A DNA stretch of 5,788 nucleotides from Thermoanaerobacterium sp. (GTDB taxonomy: Bacteria; Bacillota; Thermoanaerobacteria; Thermoanaerobacterales; Thermoanaerobacteraceae): the NCBI GenBank assembly GCA_029960905.1, contig JASBVU010000134.1, positions 1-5,788 of the forward strand, in the 5' to 3' direction. Positions 1 to 5,788 of the stretch are shown here, in pieces. The position numbers were made by a program, and so were the translations under genes. The first letter of the stretch is position 1; every line of letters starts with the position of its first letter. A model generated the notes under the pieces. It did no database searches. It was not told where the DNA came from and saw only the letters and a program-made list of their open reading frames with translations.

Positions 1-1137
1 CACCTAATGTATTTTTCAAGGATGGCAATGTGCCAATTTGCTCTTCTATCGGCAGATTATCATCTTTTGTTATGCCAAATTTTTTTGCCATTTCTATTAT
101 ATTGCCCCCACCTGTTTTTTGACCAATCTTTATAAATGTCGTATTTGATGAGACTTCGAATGCTTTAATCATGTTGATTAATCCATTTGACTCATCCATA
201 AAATTATGGTAAACCACACCATCGATGTTTATGTATGGTTCATCAATAAAATTATCGTATATGTTTACTTTTTTATTTTCTAATGCAGCAGACGCCACTA
301 TTATTTTAAAAATGGACCCCGGAGGATATGCCATCAATGCTTATTCAACAATTCTCCGTTTTTGCTGCTAAGATAATTGCTGACGTTATTTTGGTCATAG
401 TTGGGTCTTGAAGCCATTGCCAAAATATCTCCGGTTTTTACGCTTAAAACAACAGCAGCACCATTAATCTTGTTTTTATCTAAAATATTTTCTACCGCTT
501 TTTGTATATGATAATCGAGTGTCGTCTGTAATGAATATATATTTTTATCAGAGCTTCTTATTTTTACACCTAATCCTTTTAAATAGTCATTATTGTTGTC
601 TTTAAAAACAGCTATAGAATCATATCCGTTAGTGCTTAATGTTTTATTGAATGTATCCTCCAATCCGTAATTTGTACTGCCACAATATCCTATTATGTGT
701 CTTGCCAAAGAATTAGAGTCATATCTTTGAGGAATATTCAATATAAATAATCCAACAGGCAAATTTCCATCGTATGCATATTTAACTTTATAGCTGACAA
801 TATCTTTTTCTGTGTTTAATTTTCCATATATTTCACTTTCGGGAATACCTGTTATTTTATTTATGATTTCTGATGCAATTTTTTTATTGATGATTAATCC
901 AGGAATTGCATATACATACTTTGTTGAAGTTCTATCTGTAAAAGGAATTAAATTTCTATCGTATATTTCTCCACGTTTTTTATCTAAATTCAAACTTTGA
1001 ATTTTTTGATCTACAGCAATTTTAGCGTAAGTTTCGCATTTTACATATTGTATATAAAAAAGCCTTATAAGTAAAGATAAAATAAGAAATGTTGTTGTCA
1101 CATTTAGAACAATAAATCTAAGATTTTTCTTATTCAT
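1..1137 (-). pseudogene. Class B penicillin-binding protein (peptidoglycan D,D-transpeptidase), frameshifted; 3' end outside window
   Basis: This family crosslinks peptidoglycan peptides outside the membrane. From ATG 1137 the first frame gives 267 residues. They comprise a basic N-terminus, one membrane anchor (about 6-28), and a PBP-dimer region starting at KKRGEIYDRN (53-62). A GYCGSTNYGLE segment (150-160) follows, then the start of the transpeptidase domain (TLDYHIQKAVENIL, then VKTGDILAMASRPNYD). The frame ends at TGA 336-334. The sequence continues without a stop in the next frame from 340 to the window edge (113 codons). That part reads ALMAYPPGSIFK, with the catalytic SxxK at 316-305 and the SxN motif (SSN) at 151-143. 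Restoring one G between 340 and 341 joins the two into a normal protein (NKALMAYPPGS). The KTG box should lie beyond position 1. I chose ATG 1137, not the in-frame ATG 1185, because GGAAAGGAG sits 6 bases before 1137 and nothing similar precedes 1185. The gene lies 56 bases after trhP. No PASTA domain is visible. The family call is confident; whether the frameshift is real or an error is open. Confidence 0.85.
338..343 (-). other. Single-base frameshift site in the penicillin-binding protein gene
   Basis: On the minus strand the reading is AAT AAG CAT TGA, where the family pattern calls for AAT AAG GCA TTG (Asn-Lys-Ala-Leu), so one G is missing at 340/341. In the downstream frame a TAA stop (343-341) lies directly before the GCA codon, so the two frames hardly overlap. 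No X-XXY-YYZ slippery heptamer is present, and tRNA-Lys on AAG could not re-pair well one base back, so programmed -1 frameshifting looks unlikely. The affected run is only GG, not a long homopolymer. Confidence 0.8.
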
Positions 1138-1140
1138 AAA

Positions 1141-1180
1141 AAACTCCTTTCCGGGTTTATTATTTCCCTCAAAGGAGTTT
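1141..1180 (-). promoter_or_regulatory. RBS-sequestering hairpin / possible attenuator before the penicillin-binding protein gene
   Basis: A perfect 10-bp inverted repeat (AAACTCCTTT at 1180-1171 and AAAGGAGTTT at 1150-1141 in transcript direction) encloses 20 bases. Inside these, GGG (1168-1166) can pair with CCC (1155-1153), leaving a 2x2 purine internal loop and a 10-base loop. The 3' arm contains AAAGGAG, the Shine-Dalgarno sequence of the gene starting at 1137, so the folded RNA would hide it. The arm also runs into six consecutive Ts (1143-1138), so the structure resembles a weak intrinsic terminator. It begins 13 bases after the trhP stop codon. The repeat is seen directly; a regulatory role is inferred. 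Confidence 0.6.
1144..1152 (-). promoter_or_regulatory. Ribosome binding site that fixes the penicillin-binding protein start
   Basis: GGAAAGGAG lies 6 bases upstream of ATG 1137 and matches the 3' end of 16S rRNA well. It supports the start MNKKNLRF over the upstream in-frame ATG at 1185, which has no such sequence and would put a polar stretch of 16 residues before the basic N-terminus. The same bases form most of the 3' arm of the 1141-1180 hairpin. Confidence 0.8.
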
Positions 1181-1193
1181 AACATTCATAAAG

Positions 1194-2405
1194 CTAAACT
1201 TTTTTTCTAAGAATGTAATATTTTTCTACTTTCTTTTTTAGCGGAATCTTTACAATCATTTGTGGATGTGGTGCAACTTCAATTTCATTGCCTTCCATAT
1301 CATATATCTTATCAATAGTCTCCACAAACATATCTTTAGGCCCTATGATCTCTACTTTATCGCCTGAAAAAAATCTATTCCTTTGCTCAATTACAGCCAT
1401 TCCATTTTTATCATCGTAGTCCACTACCATTCCAACAATATTGTAATTTCTAATGTAAGATGAGGAACTATAATTGTGTGATTCAGAACCAGGTTTCCCA
1501 AAATAAAAACCGGTCGTAAAGTCCCTATTGCTGACTTTACCCAATTCTTCTAAAAGGTCTTCATCAAAAACATATTTATCGCCAAATTCCAGATAATCAT
1601 CAATTGCTTTTCTATAAGCTTTTGTCACAACAGCAACATAATACGAGCTTTTGTTTCTGCCTTCTATCTTTAGGCTAGTAGCGCCAGCTTTAATAATATC
1701 AGGAATGTATTTTATCATGCATAGATCTTTTGAATTCATTATATACGTCCCTCTATCGTCTTCTTCTATTCTCATGTACTGTCCAGGCCTTTTCTCTTCA
1801 ACAAGATAATATTTCCATCTGCATGGATGCGTACATTCACCTTTATTTGCATCTCTGCCTGTTAAATAATTGCTAAGAAGGCATCTTCCAGAATATGAAA
1901 TGCACATTGCTCCATGAACAAACACTTCTAATTCCAAATCATCAGGAGTTTTTTGTCTTATCTGCTTTATCTCTTCCAAAGACAATTCCCTAGCCAAAAC
2001 AATACGTTTTGCACCTAAATCGTGCCAAAAAATCACACTTCTGTAGTTTACATTATTAGCTTGTGTGCTTATGTGAATTTCAAGTTTTGGTGCAACTTCC
2101 TTAACTATTGAAAACACACCCGGATCAGAAACTATAACTGCATCTATCCCAATTTTACTTATTTCGTGTATATACTCTGGCAATCCAATGAGATCATCAT
2201 TGTGAGGAAATATATTTACAGTTAAATAAGCTCTTTTGCCATGTTTTTTAACATATTCAACTGCATATTTGACCTCATCCATATTAAACCCAACTGTAGC
2301 TCTAAGTCCATAATTGTTTCCACCGAAATAAACAGCATCGGCTCCATAATTTATCGCAACTTTTACTCTTTCTAAATCACCTGCCGGTGATAATAGCTCA
2401 ACCAT
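1194..2405 (-). CDS. trhP: Peptidase U32 family protein, TrhP-type tRNA 5-hydroxyuridine (ho5U34) synthesis protein
   Basis: Members close to B. subtilis YrrN/YrrO (TrhP1/TrhP2) and E. coli YegQ (TrhP) are needed for prephenate-dependent hydroxylation of wobble uridine 34 in tRNA; the protease label is historical. The 403 residues start with the typical MVELLSPAGDLERVKVAINY and GADAVYFGG, then an N-terminal barrel domain. The U32 signature spans 160-178 (E-V-F-V-H-G-A-M-C...G-R-C-L-L-S), followed by GECTHPCRWKY (189-199) and SKDLC (225-229). Cys168, 175, 191, 195 and 229 include the likely [4Fe-4S] ligands. A C-terminal beta domain (about 320-403) makes it the long, YrrO-like form; Bacillus has a short and a long copy in tandem, and only one is visible here. 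The start is supported by AAAGGAG 7 bases upstream, overlapping the end of trmR. The trmR stop is only 4 bases away, so translation is probably coupled. The family is certain; the exact substrate is inferred from context. Confidence 0.85.
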   Translation of the reverse strand: MVELLSPAGDLERVKVAINYGADAVYFGGNNYGLRATVGFNMDEVKYAVEYVKKHGKRAYLTVNIFPHNDDLIGLPEYIHEISKIGIDAVIVSDPGVFSIVKEVAPKLEIHISTQANNVNYRSVIFWHDLGAKRIVLARELSLEEIKQIRQKTPDDLELEVFVHGAMCISYSGRCLLSNYLTGRDANKGECTHPCRWKYYLVEEKRPGQYMRIEEDDRGTYIMNSKDLCMIKYIPDIIKAGATSLKIEGRNKSSYYVAVVTKAYRKAIDDYLEFGDKYVFDEDLLEELGKVSNRDFTTGFYFGKPGSESHNYSSSSYIRNYNIVGMVVDYDDKNGMAVIEQRNRFFSGDKVEIIGPKDMFVETIDKIYDMEGNEIEVAPHPQMIVKIPLKKKVEKYYILRKKV

Positions 2406-2409
2406 TTTT

Positions 2410-3039
2410 TCACTCCTTTACACTTATAGACAATCCATCACCAATAGGTATAATCGACGTAGATATTCCTGTCTTGTTCAAAACATACAAAATAAAATCT
2501 CTCATCCTGTAAACTATTGTTCGGCGTTTATGTTTTACATGTTTTTCACTGGTTACATAACCTTTATATAAAATATTATCACAAATCAAAATACCTCTAT
2601 CGCTTAATAACCTTAAAGATTCATCAAAAAATTCTTTATAATGCCCCTTTGACGCATCGATAAATATTAAATCGTATTTTCCATTAAGACAAGGTAAAAC
2701 ATCTAAAGCATCACCTTTTATCAAATCAACCCTATCTAATAAAGAAGCTTTAATAAAATTCTCTTTTGCCAATTCGGCCATATCCATGTTTTTCTCAATA
2801 GTAAGGATTTTACAATTTTCATAAGCTGACAGCATTACAATTGATGAATATCCAATAGCTGTACCTATCTCTAGAATATTTTCTGGCTGTTTGATTTTAA
2901 CGATCGTCTCCAAAAATTTTGCAACTTCAGGTTTTATAATTGGAATAAAATTCTCGCTTGCATAGCTTTCAATTTCTTTAAGTATCCCTTGACTTAAATC
3001 AAATAATTGTCTTATAAATTGTATGTCAGTATCTATCAT
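2410..3039 (-). CDS. trmR: SAM-dependent O-methyltransferase, TrmR-like (tRNA ho5U34 to mo5U34)
   Basis: A 209-residue class I methyltransferase of the caffeoyl-CoA/catechol O-methyltransferase family. Visible parts are an N-terminal helical segment, SAM motif I ILEIGTAIGYSS (55-66), and an acidic residue after the second strand (IEK, Glu82). KGDALDVLP (108-116) and DLIFIDASKGHY (123-134) follow, then the metal-site pair Asp154-Asn155 in LLSDRGILICDNILYKG. Asp128, Asp154 and Asn155 are the expected divalent-cation ligands. B. subtilis YrrM (TrmR), encoded in the same order between mltG and the U32 genes, methylates 5-hydroxyuridine at tRNA position 34 to 5-methoxyuridine. Sitting 4 bases before trhP strongly favours that role here. 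ATG 3039 follows an in-frame TAG immediately upstream, so it is the earliest possible ATG. AGAGGT lies 11 bases before it, and the gap to mltG is 20 bases. A small-molecule methyltransferase is the alternative. Confidence 0.82.
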   Translation of the reverse strand: MIDTDIQFIRQLFDLSQGILKEIESYASENFIPIIKPEVAKFLETIVKIKQPENILEIGTAIGYSSIVMLSAYENCKILTIEKNMDMAELAKENFIKASLLDRVDLIKGDALDVLPCLNGKYDLIFIDASKGHYKEFFDESLRLLSDRGILICDNILYKGYVTSEKHVKHKRRTIVYRMRDFILYVLNKTGISTSIIPIGDGLSISVKE

Positions 3040-3059
3040 CTAAAATCGGCACCTCTGAA

Positions 3060-4085
3060 TTAATTAACCTTTTTTTCTGCATTTAACTGATCTATATACG
3101 TCTTACTAAAAATATGAGAACCATCACTTTGAGCTACATAGTAGTAATAATCATGTTTTGCTGGATTTATAGCTGCTTCTATAGACTTTAAGCCTGGATT
3201 GCTAATTGGTCCTATTGGCAATCCGTAATGCAAATAAGTGTTATATGGTGAATTAATTTTTAAATCATCAAGAGACAATTTGTCTTTATGCTTTCCTAAA
3301 GCATATTCAACAGTAGCGTCAATCTGCAATTTCATGTTTTTATTTAACCTGTTGTATATTACGCCAGCAATAAGCGGTCTATCTTTGTCTATTTTTGCTT
3401 CTTTTTCAATCATTGACGCTACTATTATAATTTTATCGGTAGACATACCAACATTGGTTTCTTTCCCTTTTATATAAGTTTTATATATTTCATCAAACCT
3501 TGACAGCATAAGATTTATAATATCATGAGCACTTGTCCCTTTTTTTATAATATATGTGTCAGGAAAAAGATACCCTTCTAAGCGATCGGGTCTGTCTTTA
3601 GGAATGTCTTTCAAAAACTCATAATTAAATACACCATTTTGAGCTTCATTGATAAAATCGCTTTTTTTAACTATACCCATCTGTTGCAAGCGATCCGCAA
3701 TCTCACTTACAGTAAGCCCTTCCGGTATAGTAAATTTAACAGTATCTAATATCACCTTTCCTTCTTTTAACTTCTTAATTATCTCATCCGTAGTCATATT
3801 TGAACTTAAAAGGTACTTTCCAGCTTTCATTTGTACTCCATCATCATAAAATTTTGAACGCAAAATAAAAAACCACTCGCTTTTTATTAAGTCTTTATTT
3901 CGCAATATTTTAGCAATTTCTACAGTCGACGAGCCTTGTGGTATGACAACTTCTTTTTCAGTTGGATTATTGTCAACAGGTTTAAATAAACTTTCATAAT
4001 AAATTGCCGCTGATACAATAAAAAAAACTATAATAACAATCGTAGCAATCGATCTTTTTTTTATTTTCCCCTTTACATTTATCAT
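3060..4085 (-). CDS. mltG: Endolytic peptidoglycan transglycosylase MltG (YceG-like)
   Basis: MltG cleaves nascent glycan strands near the membrane and is thought to set strand length or release new glycan from the synthase. The 341-residue protein has a short basic cytoplasmic tail, one membrane segment (about 13-30), and an extracytoplasmic LysM-like region (about 45-120: VVIPQGSSTVEIAKILRNK and FTIPEGLTVSEIADRL). The catalytic domain contains LEGYLFPDTY (169-178), ASMIEKEA (223-230) with the expected catalytic Glu227, GVIYNRL (241-247), LQIDATVEYALG (253-264), SPYNTY (279-284) and GLPIGPISNPG (288-298). Length and motifs are complete. AGGAG lies 8 bases before ATG 4085. It is first in the downstream transcription unit, behind its own promoter at 4128-4156. 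Conserved linkage with trmR and trhP matches B. subtilis yrrL-yrrM-yrrN/O. Confidence 0.95.
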   Translation of the reverse strand: MINVKGKIKKRSIATIVIIVFFIVSAAIYYESLFKPVDNNPTEKEVVIPQGSSTVEIAKILRNKDLIKSEWFFILRSKFYDDGVQMKAGKYLLSSNMTTDEIIKKLKEGKVILDTVKFTIPEGLTVSEIADRLQQMGIVKKSDFINEAQNGVFNYEFLKDIPKDRPDRLEGYLFPDTYIIKKGTSAHDIINLMLSRFDEIYKTYIKGKETNVGMSTDKIIIVASMIEKEAKIDKDRPLIAGVIYNRLNKNMKLQIDATVEYALGKHKDKLSLDDLKINSPYNTYLHYGLPIGPISNPGLKSIEAAINPAKHDYYYYVAQSDGSHIFSKTYIDQLNAEKKVN

Positions 4086-4127
4086 CCTGAGCTCTCCTCA
4101 AATCAAAAATCGACACTTTATACAAAG

Positions 4128-4156
4128 ATTATATAATTATATACAAATAAAAACAA
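4128..4156 (-). promoter_or_regulatory. Predicted sigma-A-type promoter for mltG-trmR-trhP-PBP
   Basis: On the minus strand TTGTTT (4156-4151) is followed after exactly 17 bases by a perfect TATAAT (4133-4128). This predicts a start near 4121 and a leader of about 36 bases before mltG ATG 4085. The -35 is only half consensus. A second TATAAT (4141-4136) lies just upstream but lacks a -35 at the right distance. The -35 falls inside the T-rich arm of the preceding terminator. Predicted from sequence only. Confidence 0.6.
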
Positions 4157-4187
4157 GTAAGGTTTTTAGCCCACTTGTTTTTATTTG
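4144..4187 (-). terminator. Intrinsic terminator after the YlbF-family gene (probably bidirectional)
   Basis: A perfect 15-bp inverted repeat (4187-4173 with 4158-4144) encloses a 14-base loop and begins on the base after the YlbF-family stop codon. Its core CAAGT/ACTTG is flanked by AAAAA before and TTTTT after, as in an intrinsic terminator, and GG/CC pairing inside the loop can lengthen the core. The stem is AT-rich, so termination may be partial. Being symmetric with A and T tracts on both sides, it could also stop plus-strand transcription. Confidence 0.7.
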
Positions 4188-4517
4188 CTATTTTAAATTA
4201 ACAACATCCATTATAATCTTTGTAATATCATCCATTATGCGAGAAAAGCTGTATTCCGCAGCGAGATAAGCATTTAATTCAGGATTTAAGCTTAGTATGT
4301 CATAAAGCTTTTTTAACATTTCTTCATCTTCTTTTGTTATTTCTTTGCCAGTTAGTTCTTTCGTCTGAATTTCTAATTGCTTTTTTCTAAAATCCTCCAA
4401 CATTCTTTTGTTTTGCTCATTAGATTCGATTTTTTTGAATGCCTCTTTAAATGCTTTATATTCAGGCAGCTCTTCTATGGCTCTTTTTAATTCATACGCT
4501 TTATCGTATACGTTCAT
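4188..4517 (-). CDS. YlbF/YmcA family regulator (Com_YlbF domain)
   Basis: A 109-residue, almost entirely helical and highly charged protein covering the whole Com_YlbF domain. It has an N-terminal helix (YDKAYELKRAIEELPEY), a KEAFKKIESNEQNKRMLEDFRKKQLEIQ-type coiled segment (split here at about 24-51), and a C-terminal helical part with NPELNAYLAAEYSF (78-91) and IMDDITKII. In B. subtilis YlbF, YmcA and YaaT form a complex that modulates RNase Y-dependent mRNA maturation and affects competence, sporulation and biofilm. Which paralogue this is (YlbF, YmcA or the related YheA) cannot be decided by eye. No cysteine is present, so it cannot contribute Fe-S ligands of the kind reported for the Bacillus complex. 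AGGAGG 8 bases before the ATG overlaps the rnj stop codon (TAGGAGG), with a 12-base gap, so the two genes are surely cotranscribed. A terminator follows immediately. Confidence 0.85.
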   Translation of the reverse strand: MNVYDKAYELKRAIEELPEYKAFKEAFKKIESNEQNKRMLEDFRKKQLEIQTKELTGKEITKEDEEMLKKLYDILSLNPELNAYLAAEYSFSRIMDDITKIIMDVVNLK

Positions 4518-4529
4518 ATTCTAATCCTC

Positions 4530-5788
4530 CTATATTTCCATTATTATCGGCAATATCATTGGATTTCTCTTTGTTTTTTCATATAAAAAGCTGCTTAAGC
4601 ATTCTTTAATCATGGTCTTTATAGACGACCATTCCGTTATATCATCCTTTTCGCACTGTGAAAGAGTTTCTTTGACGAGATTTTTAGCTTCTTCCATCAA
4701 ATCTTCTGATTCTCTGACGTATACAAAGCCTCTTGATATTATATCAGGCCCAGCGATTACAGAACCTTTTTCTTTGGATATGGTAACAACTACTACCAAT
4801 AAACCATCTTGAGAAAGATGTTTTCTATCCCTTAAGACTATATTTCCTACGTCACCAACGCCTAAGCCATCAACTAATACTTTGCCTGCAGTTACGGTAC
4901 CAGCAATTCGACCCGAATTTTTTGTAAATTCAATCACTGTACCATTATCAGCAATAAATATATTCTTAGGATCCATGCCAAGATCTTCTGCCAGCTTTGC
5001 ATGTTGTTTTAAATGCCTATATTCTCCATGTACGGGAATAAAAAATTGTGGTTTTATTAGTGTGTGGAGCAACTTGATCTCTTCTTGGCATGCATGCCCA
5101 GATACATGTACATCAGCCAATGCATCGTATATTACTTCAGCGCCTTTTTTAAACAATTGATTTATCACTCTTGATATTAATTTTTCATTACCGGGTATAG
5201 CAGACGCGGATATTACAACTGTATCACCTGGCACTATCTCAACTTTTTTGTGTTCTGAAGATGCCATCCTTGTTAACGCTGACATGGGCTCTCCTTGGCT
5301 GCCAGTGGTAATAATGACTACTTCACTATACGGAAGTTTATTGGCTTCATCGATATCTATAAGAGTGCCTTCTGGTATGCTCAAATACCCTAATTCATTT
5401 GCGACATTTATGACATTTATCATGCTTCGTCCAGAAATTGAGACTTTTCTTCCATACTTGTAAGCAGAATCAATTATCTGTTGGACACGATGAATATTTG
5501 ATGCAAATGTAGCTACGATTATCCTCTGTTCAGCTTTTCTAAATATATTGTCAAATGTGTCTCCAACAGTTTTTTCAGACATTGTATAACCTGGTCTCTC
5601 TATATTTGTACTGTCGCACATCATGACAAGAACGCCTTGTTCGCCAAGCTCGGCAAATCTATGGAAATCGGCTACTTCCCCACCAATTGGCGTAAAATCT
5701 ATCTTAAAATCGCCTGAGTGAAATACAACTCCAACAGGTGTATGAATGGCCAGTGCTGCTGAATCAGCAATGCTGTGAGATGTTCTTA
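4530..5788 (-). CDS. rnjA: Ribonuclease J (metallo-beta-lactamase/beta-CASP RNase), 5' end outside window
   Basis: RNase J is a 5'-to-3' exoribonuclease and endonuclease central to mRNA decay and rRNA maturation in Firmicutes. The frame is open to the window edge, giving 418 residues; the family is about 555, so roughly the first 140, with the HxHxDH metal motif, are missing. Visible parts include the metal-binding His in HSIADS (codon 5777-5775), then FHSGDFK with metal Asp (5711-5709) and CDSTNIERPG (57-66 of the fragment). The beta-CASP region has TFASNIHRVQQ (93-103), SGRSM (118-122) and TTGSQGEPMSALTRMA (160-175). DVHVSGHACQEE (225-236) and the last metal His in PVHGEYRHL (251-259) come next. 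A C-terminal domain ends in the typical RNPMILPIIMEI. An ATG at 5624 lies inside the catalytic core and is not the start. It precedes the YlbF-family gene in one operon. J1 and J2 cannot be told apart here. Confidence 0.93.
   Translation of the reverse strand, partial: RTSHSIADSAALAIHTPVGVVFHSGDFKIDFTPIGGEVADFHRFAELGEQGVLVMMCDSTNIERPGYTMSEKTVGDTFDNIFRKAEQRIIVATFASNIHRVQQIIDSAYKYGRKVSISGRSMINVINVANELGYLSIPEGTLIDIDEANKLPYSEVVIITTGSQGEPMSALTRMASSEHKKVEIVPGDTVVISASAIPGNEKLISRVINQLFKKGAEVIYDALADVHVSGHACQEEIKLLHTLIKPQFFIPVHGEYRHLKQHAKLAEDLGMDPKNIFIADNGTVIEFTKNSGRIAGTVTAGKVLVDGLGVGDVGNIVLRDRKHLSQDGLLVVVVTISKEKGSVIAGPDIISRGFVYVRESEDLMEEAKNLVKETLSQCEKDDITEWSSIKTMIKECLSSFLYEKTKRNPMILPIIMEI

Noticed and set aside
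97..117. KTGGGN in the downstream PBP fragment as the KTG active-site box
   Set aside because: It follows SSN too closely (about 7 residues) and sits in the usual helix region GQKxGGxNIIEMAKKFG; the true KTG box should come over 100 residues later, beyond the window.
334..360. Programmed ribosomal frameshifting in the PBP gene
   Set aside because: No slippery heptamer, a TAA in the target frame leaves a window of about one codon, and no obvious downstream pseudoknot was seen.
1138..1185. Upstream in-frame start (ATG 1185) for the penicillin-binding protein
   Set aside because: No Shine-Dalgarno before it, it overlaps the hairpin, and the added 16 residues are unlike PBP N-termini; ATG 1137 has GGAAAGGAG at 6 bases.
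1194..2405. Annotating the U32 protein as a collagenase-like protease
   Set aside because: The four-plus-one cysteine pattern and the neighbouring TrmR-type gene fit the tRNA hydroxylation clade; protease activity is a legacy label.
4020..4062. Two 8-base homopolymers (A and T runs) near the start of mltG as slippage or contingency sites
   Set aside because: Runs of eight are common at this base composition, the frame is intact through both, and they encode ordinary tail and membrane residues.
812..5463. Open frames on the plus strand, including 812-1000, 3238-3477, 3649-3849, 4612-4812, 4882-5160 and 5248-5463
   Set aside because: All lie inside well-supported minus-strand genes, lack convincing ribosome binding sites and have no recognisable domain; they are antisense shadows.
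5622..5624. ATG 5624 as the start of the RNase J gene
   Set aside because: The frame stays open to the window edge and encodes conserved RNase J sequence (HSIADS, FHSGDFK) upstream, so the gene is simply truncated by the window.
1..5788. A hidden mobile element, CRISPR array, toxin-antitoxin or phage-defence system
   Set aside because: The window is nearly filled by conserved housekeeping genes; the only non-coding gaps are 4, 12, 20, 56 and 102 bases, and no direct repeats, spacers or transposase sequence were seen.

Overview
The window reads as a stretch of low-GC Firmicute chromosome. It is strongly AT-rich, has AGGAGG-type ribosome binding sites, and all its genes lie on the minus strand. 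The protein sequences and gene content fit an anaerobic, possibly thermophilic clostridium (Thermoanaerobacterium/Thermoanaerobacter-like). That placement is an impression from protein style and gene order, not a database match. I see no mobile element, CRISPR array, tRNA, rRNA or prophage gene. No plus-strand frame looks like a real gene.

Layout in the direction of transcription (high to low coordinates). First comes the 3' three quarters of an RNase J gene, cut by the window edge at 5788. A YlbF/YmcA-family gene follows 12 bases later, with its ribosome binding site overlapping the rnj stop codon. Next is a 102-bp gap holding a 15-bp perfect inverted repeat (likely terminator), overlapped by a good sigma-A-type promoter. 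That promoter should start a second transcription unit: mltG (endolytic transglycosylase), trmR (tRNA wobble-uridine O-methyltransferase), trhP (U32 'peptidase' family, tRNA 5-hydroxyuridine synthesis), and a class B penicillin-binding protein whose frame is broken. The 3' end of that last gene runs off the window at position 1.

The genes fall into three functional groups. RNase J and the YlbF-family protein both belong to mRNA processing and decay in Firmicutes. TrhP and TrmR catalyse consecutive steps (U34 to ho5U34 to mo5U34) on tRNA anticodons and are 4 bases apart. MltG and the penicillin-binding protein both act on peptidoglycan outside the membrane. The order mltG-trmR-trhP matches Bacillus subtilis yrrL-yrrM-yrrN/yrrO, so most of this is a conserved housekeeping neighbourhood rather than a new system.

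Two points stand out. (1) The penicillin-binding protein has lost one base at about 340/341, nine codons before its catalytic serine. The N-terminal ORF stops at once, while the transpeptidase half (SIFK and SSN motifs) continues cleanly in the next frame. This is either a young pseudogene or a sequence error. (2) The same gene is preceded by a perfect 10-bp inverted repeat whose downstream arm contains its Shine-Dalgarno sequence, which could control its translation or attenuate transcription.
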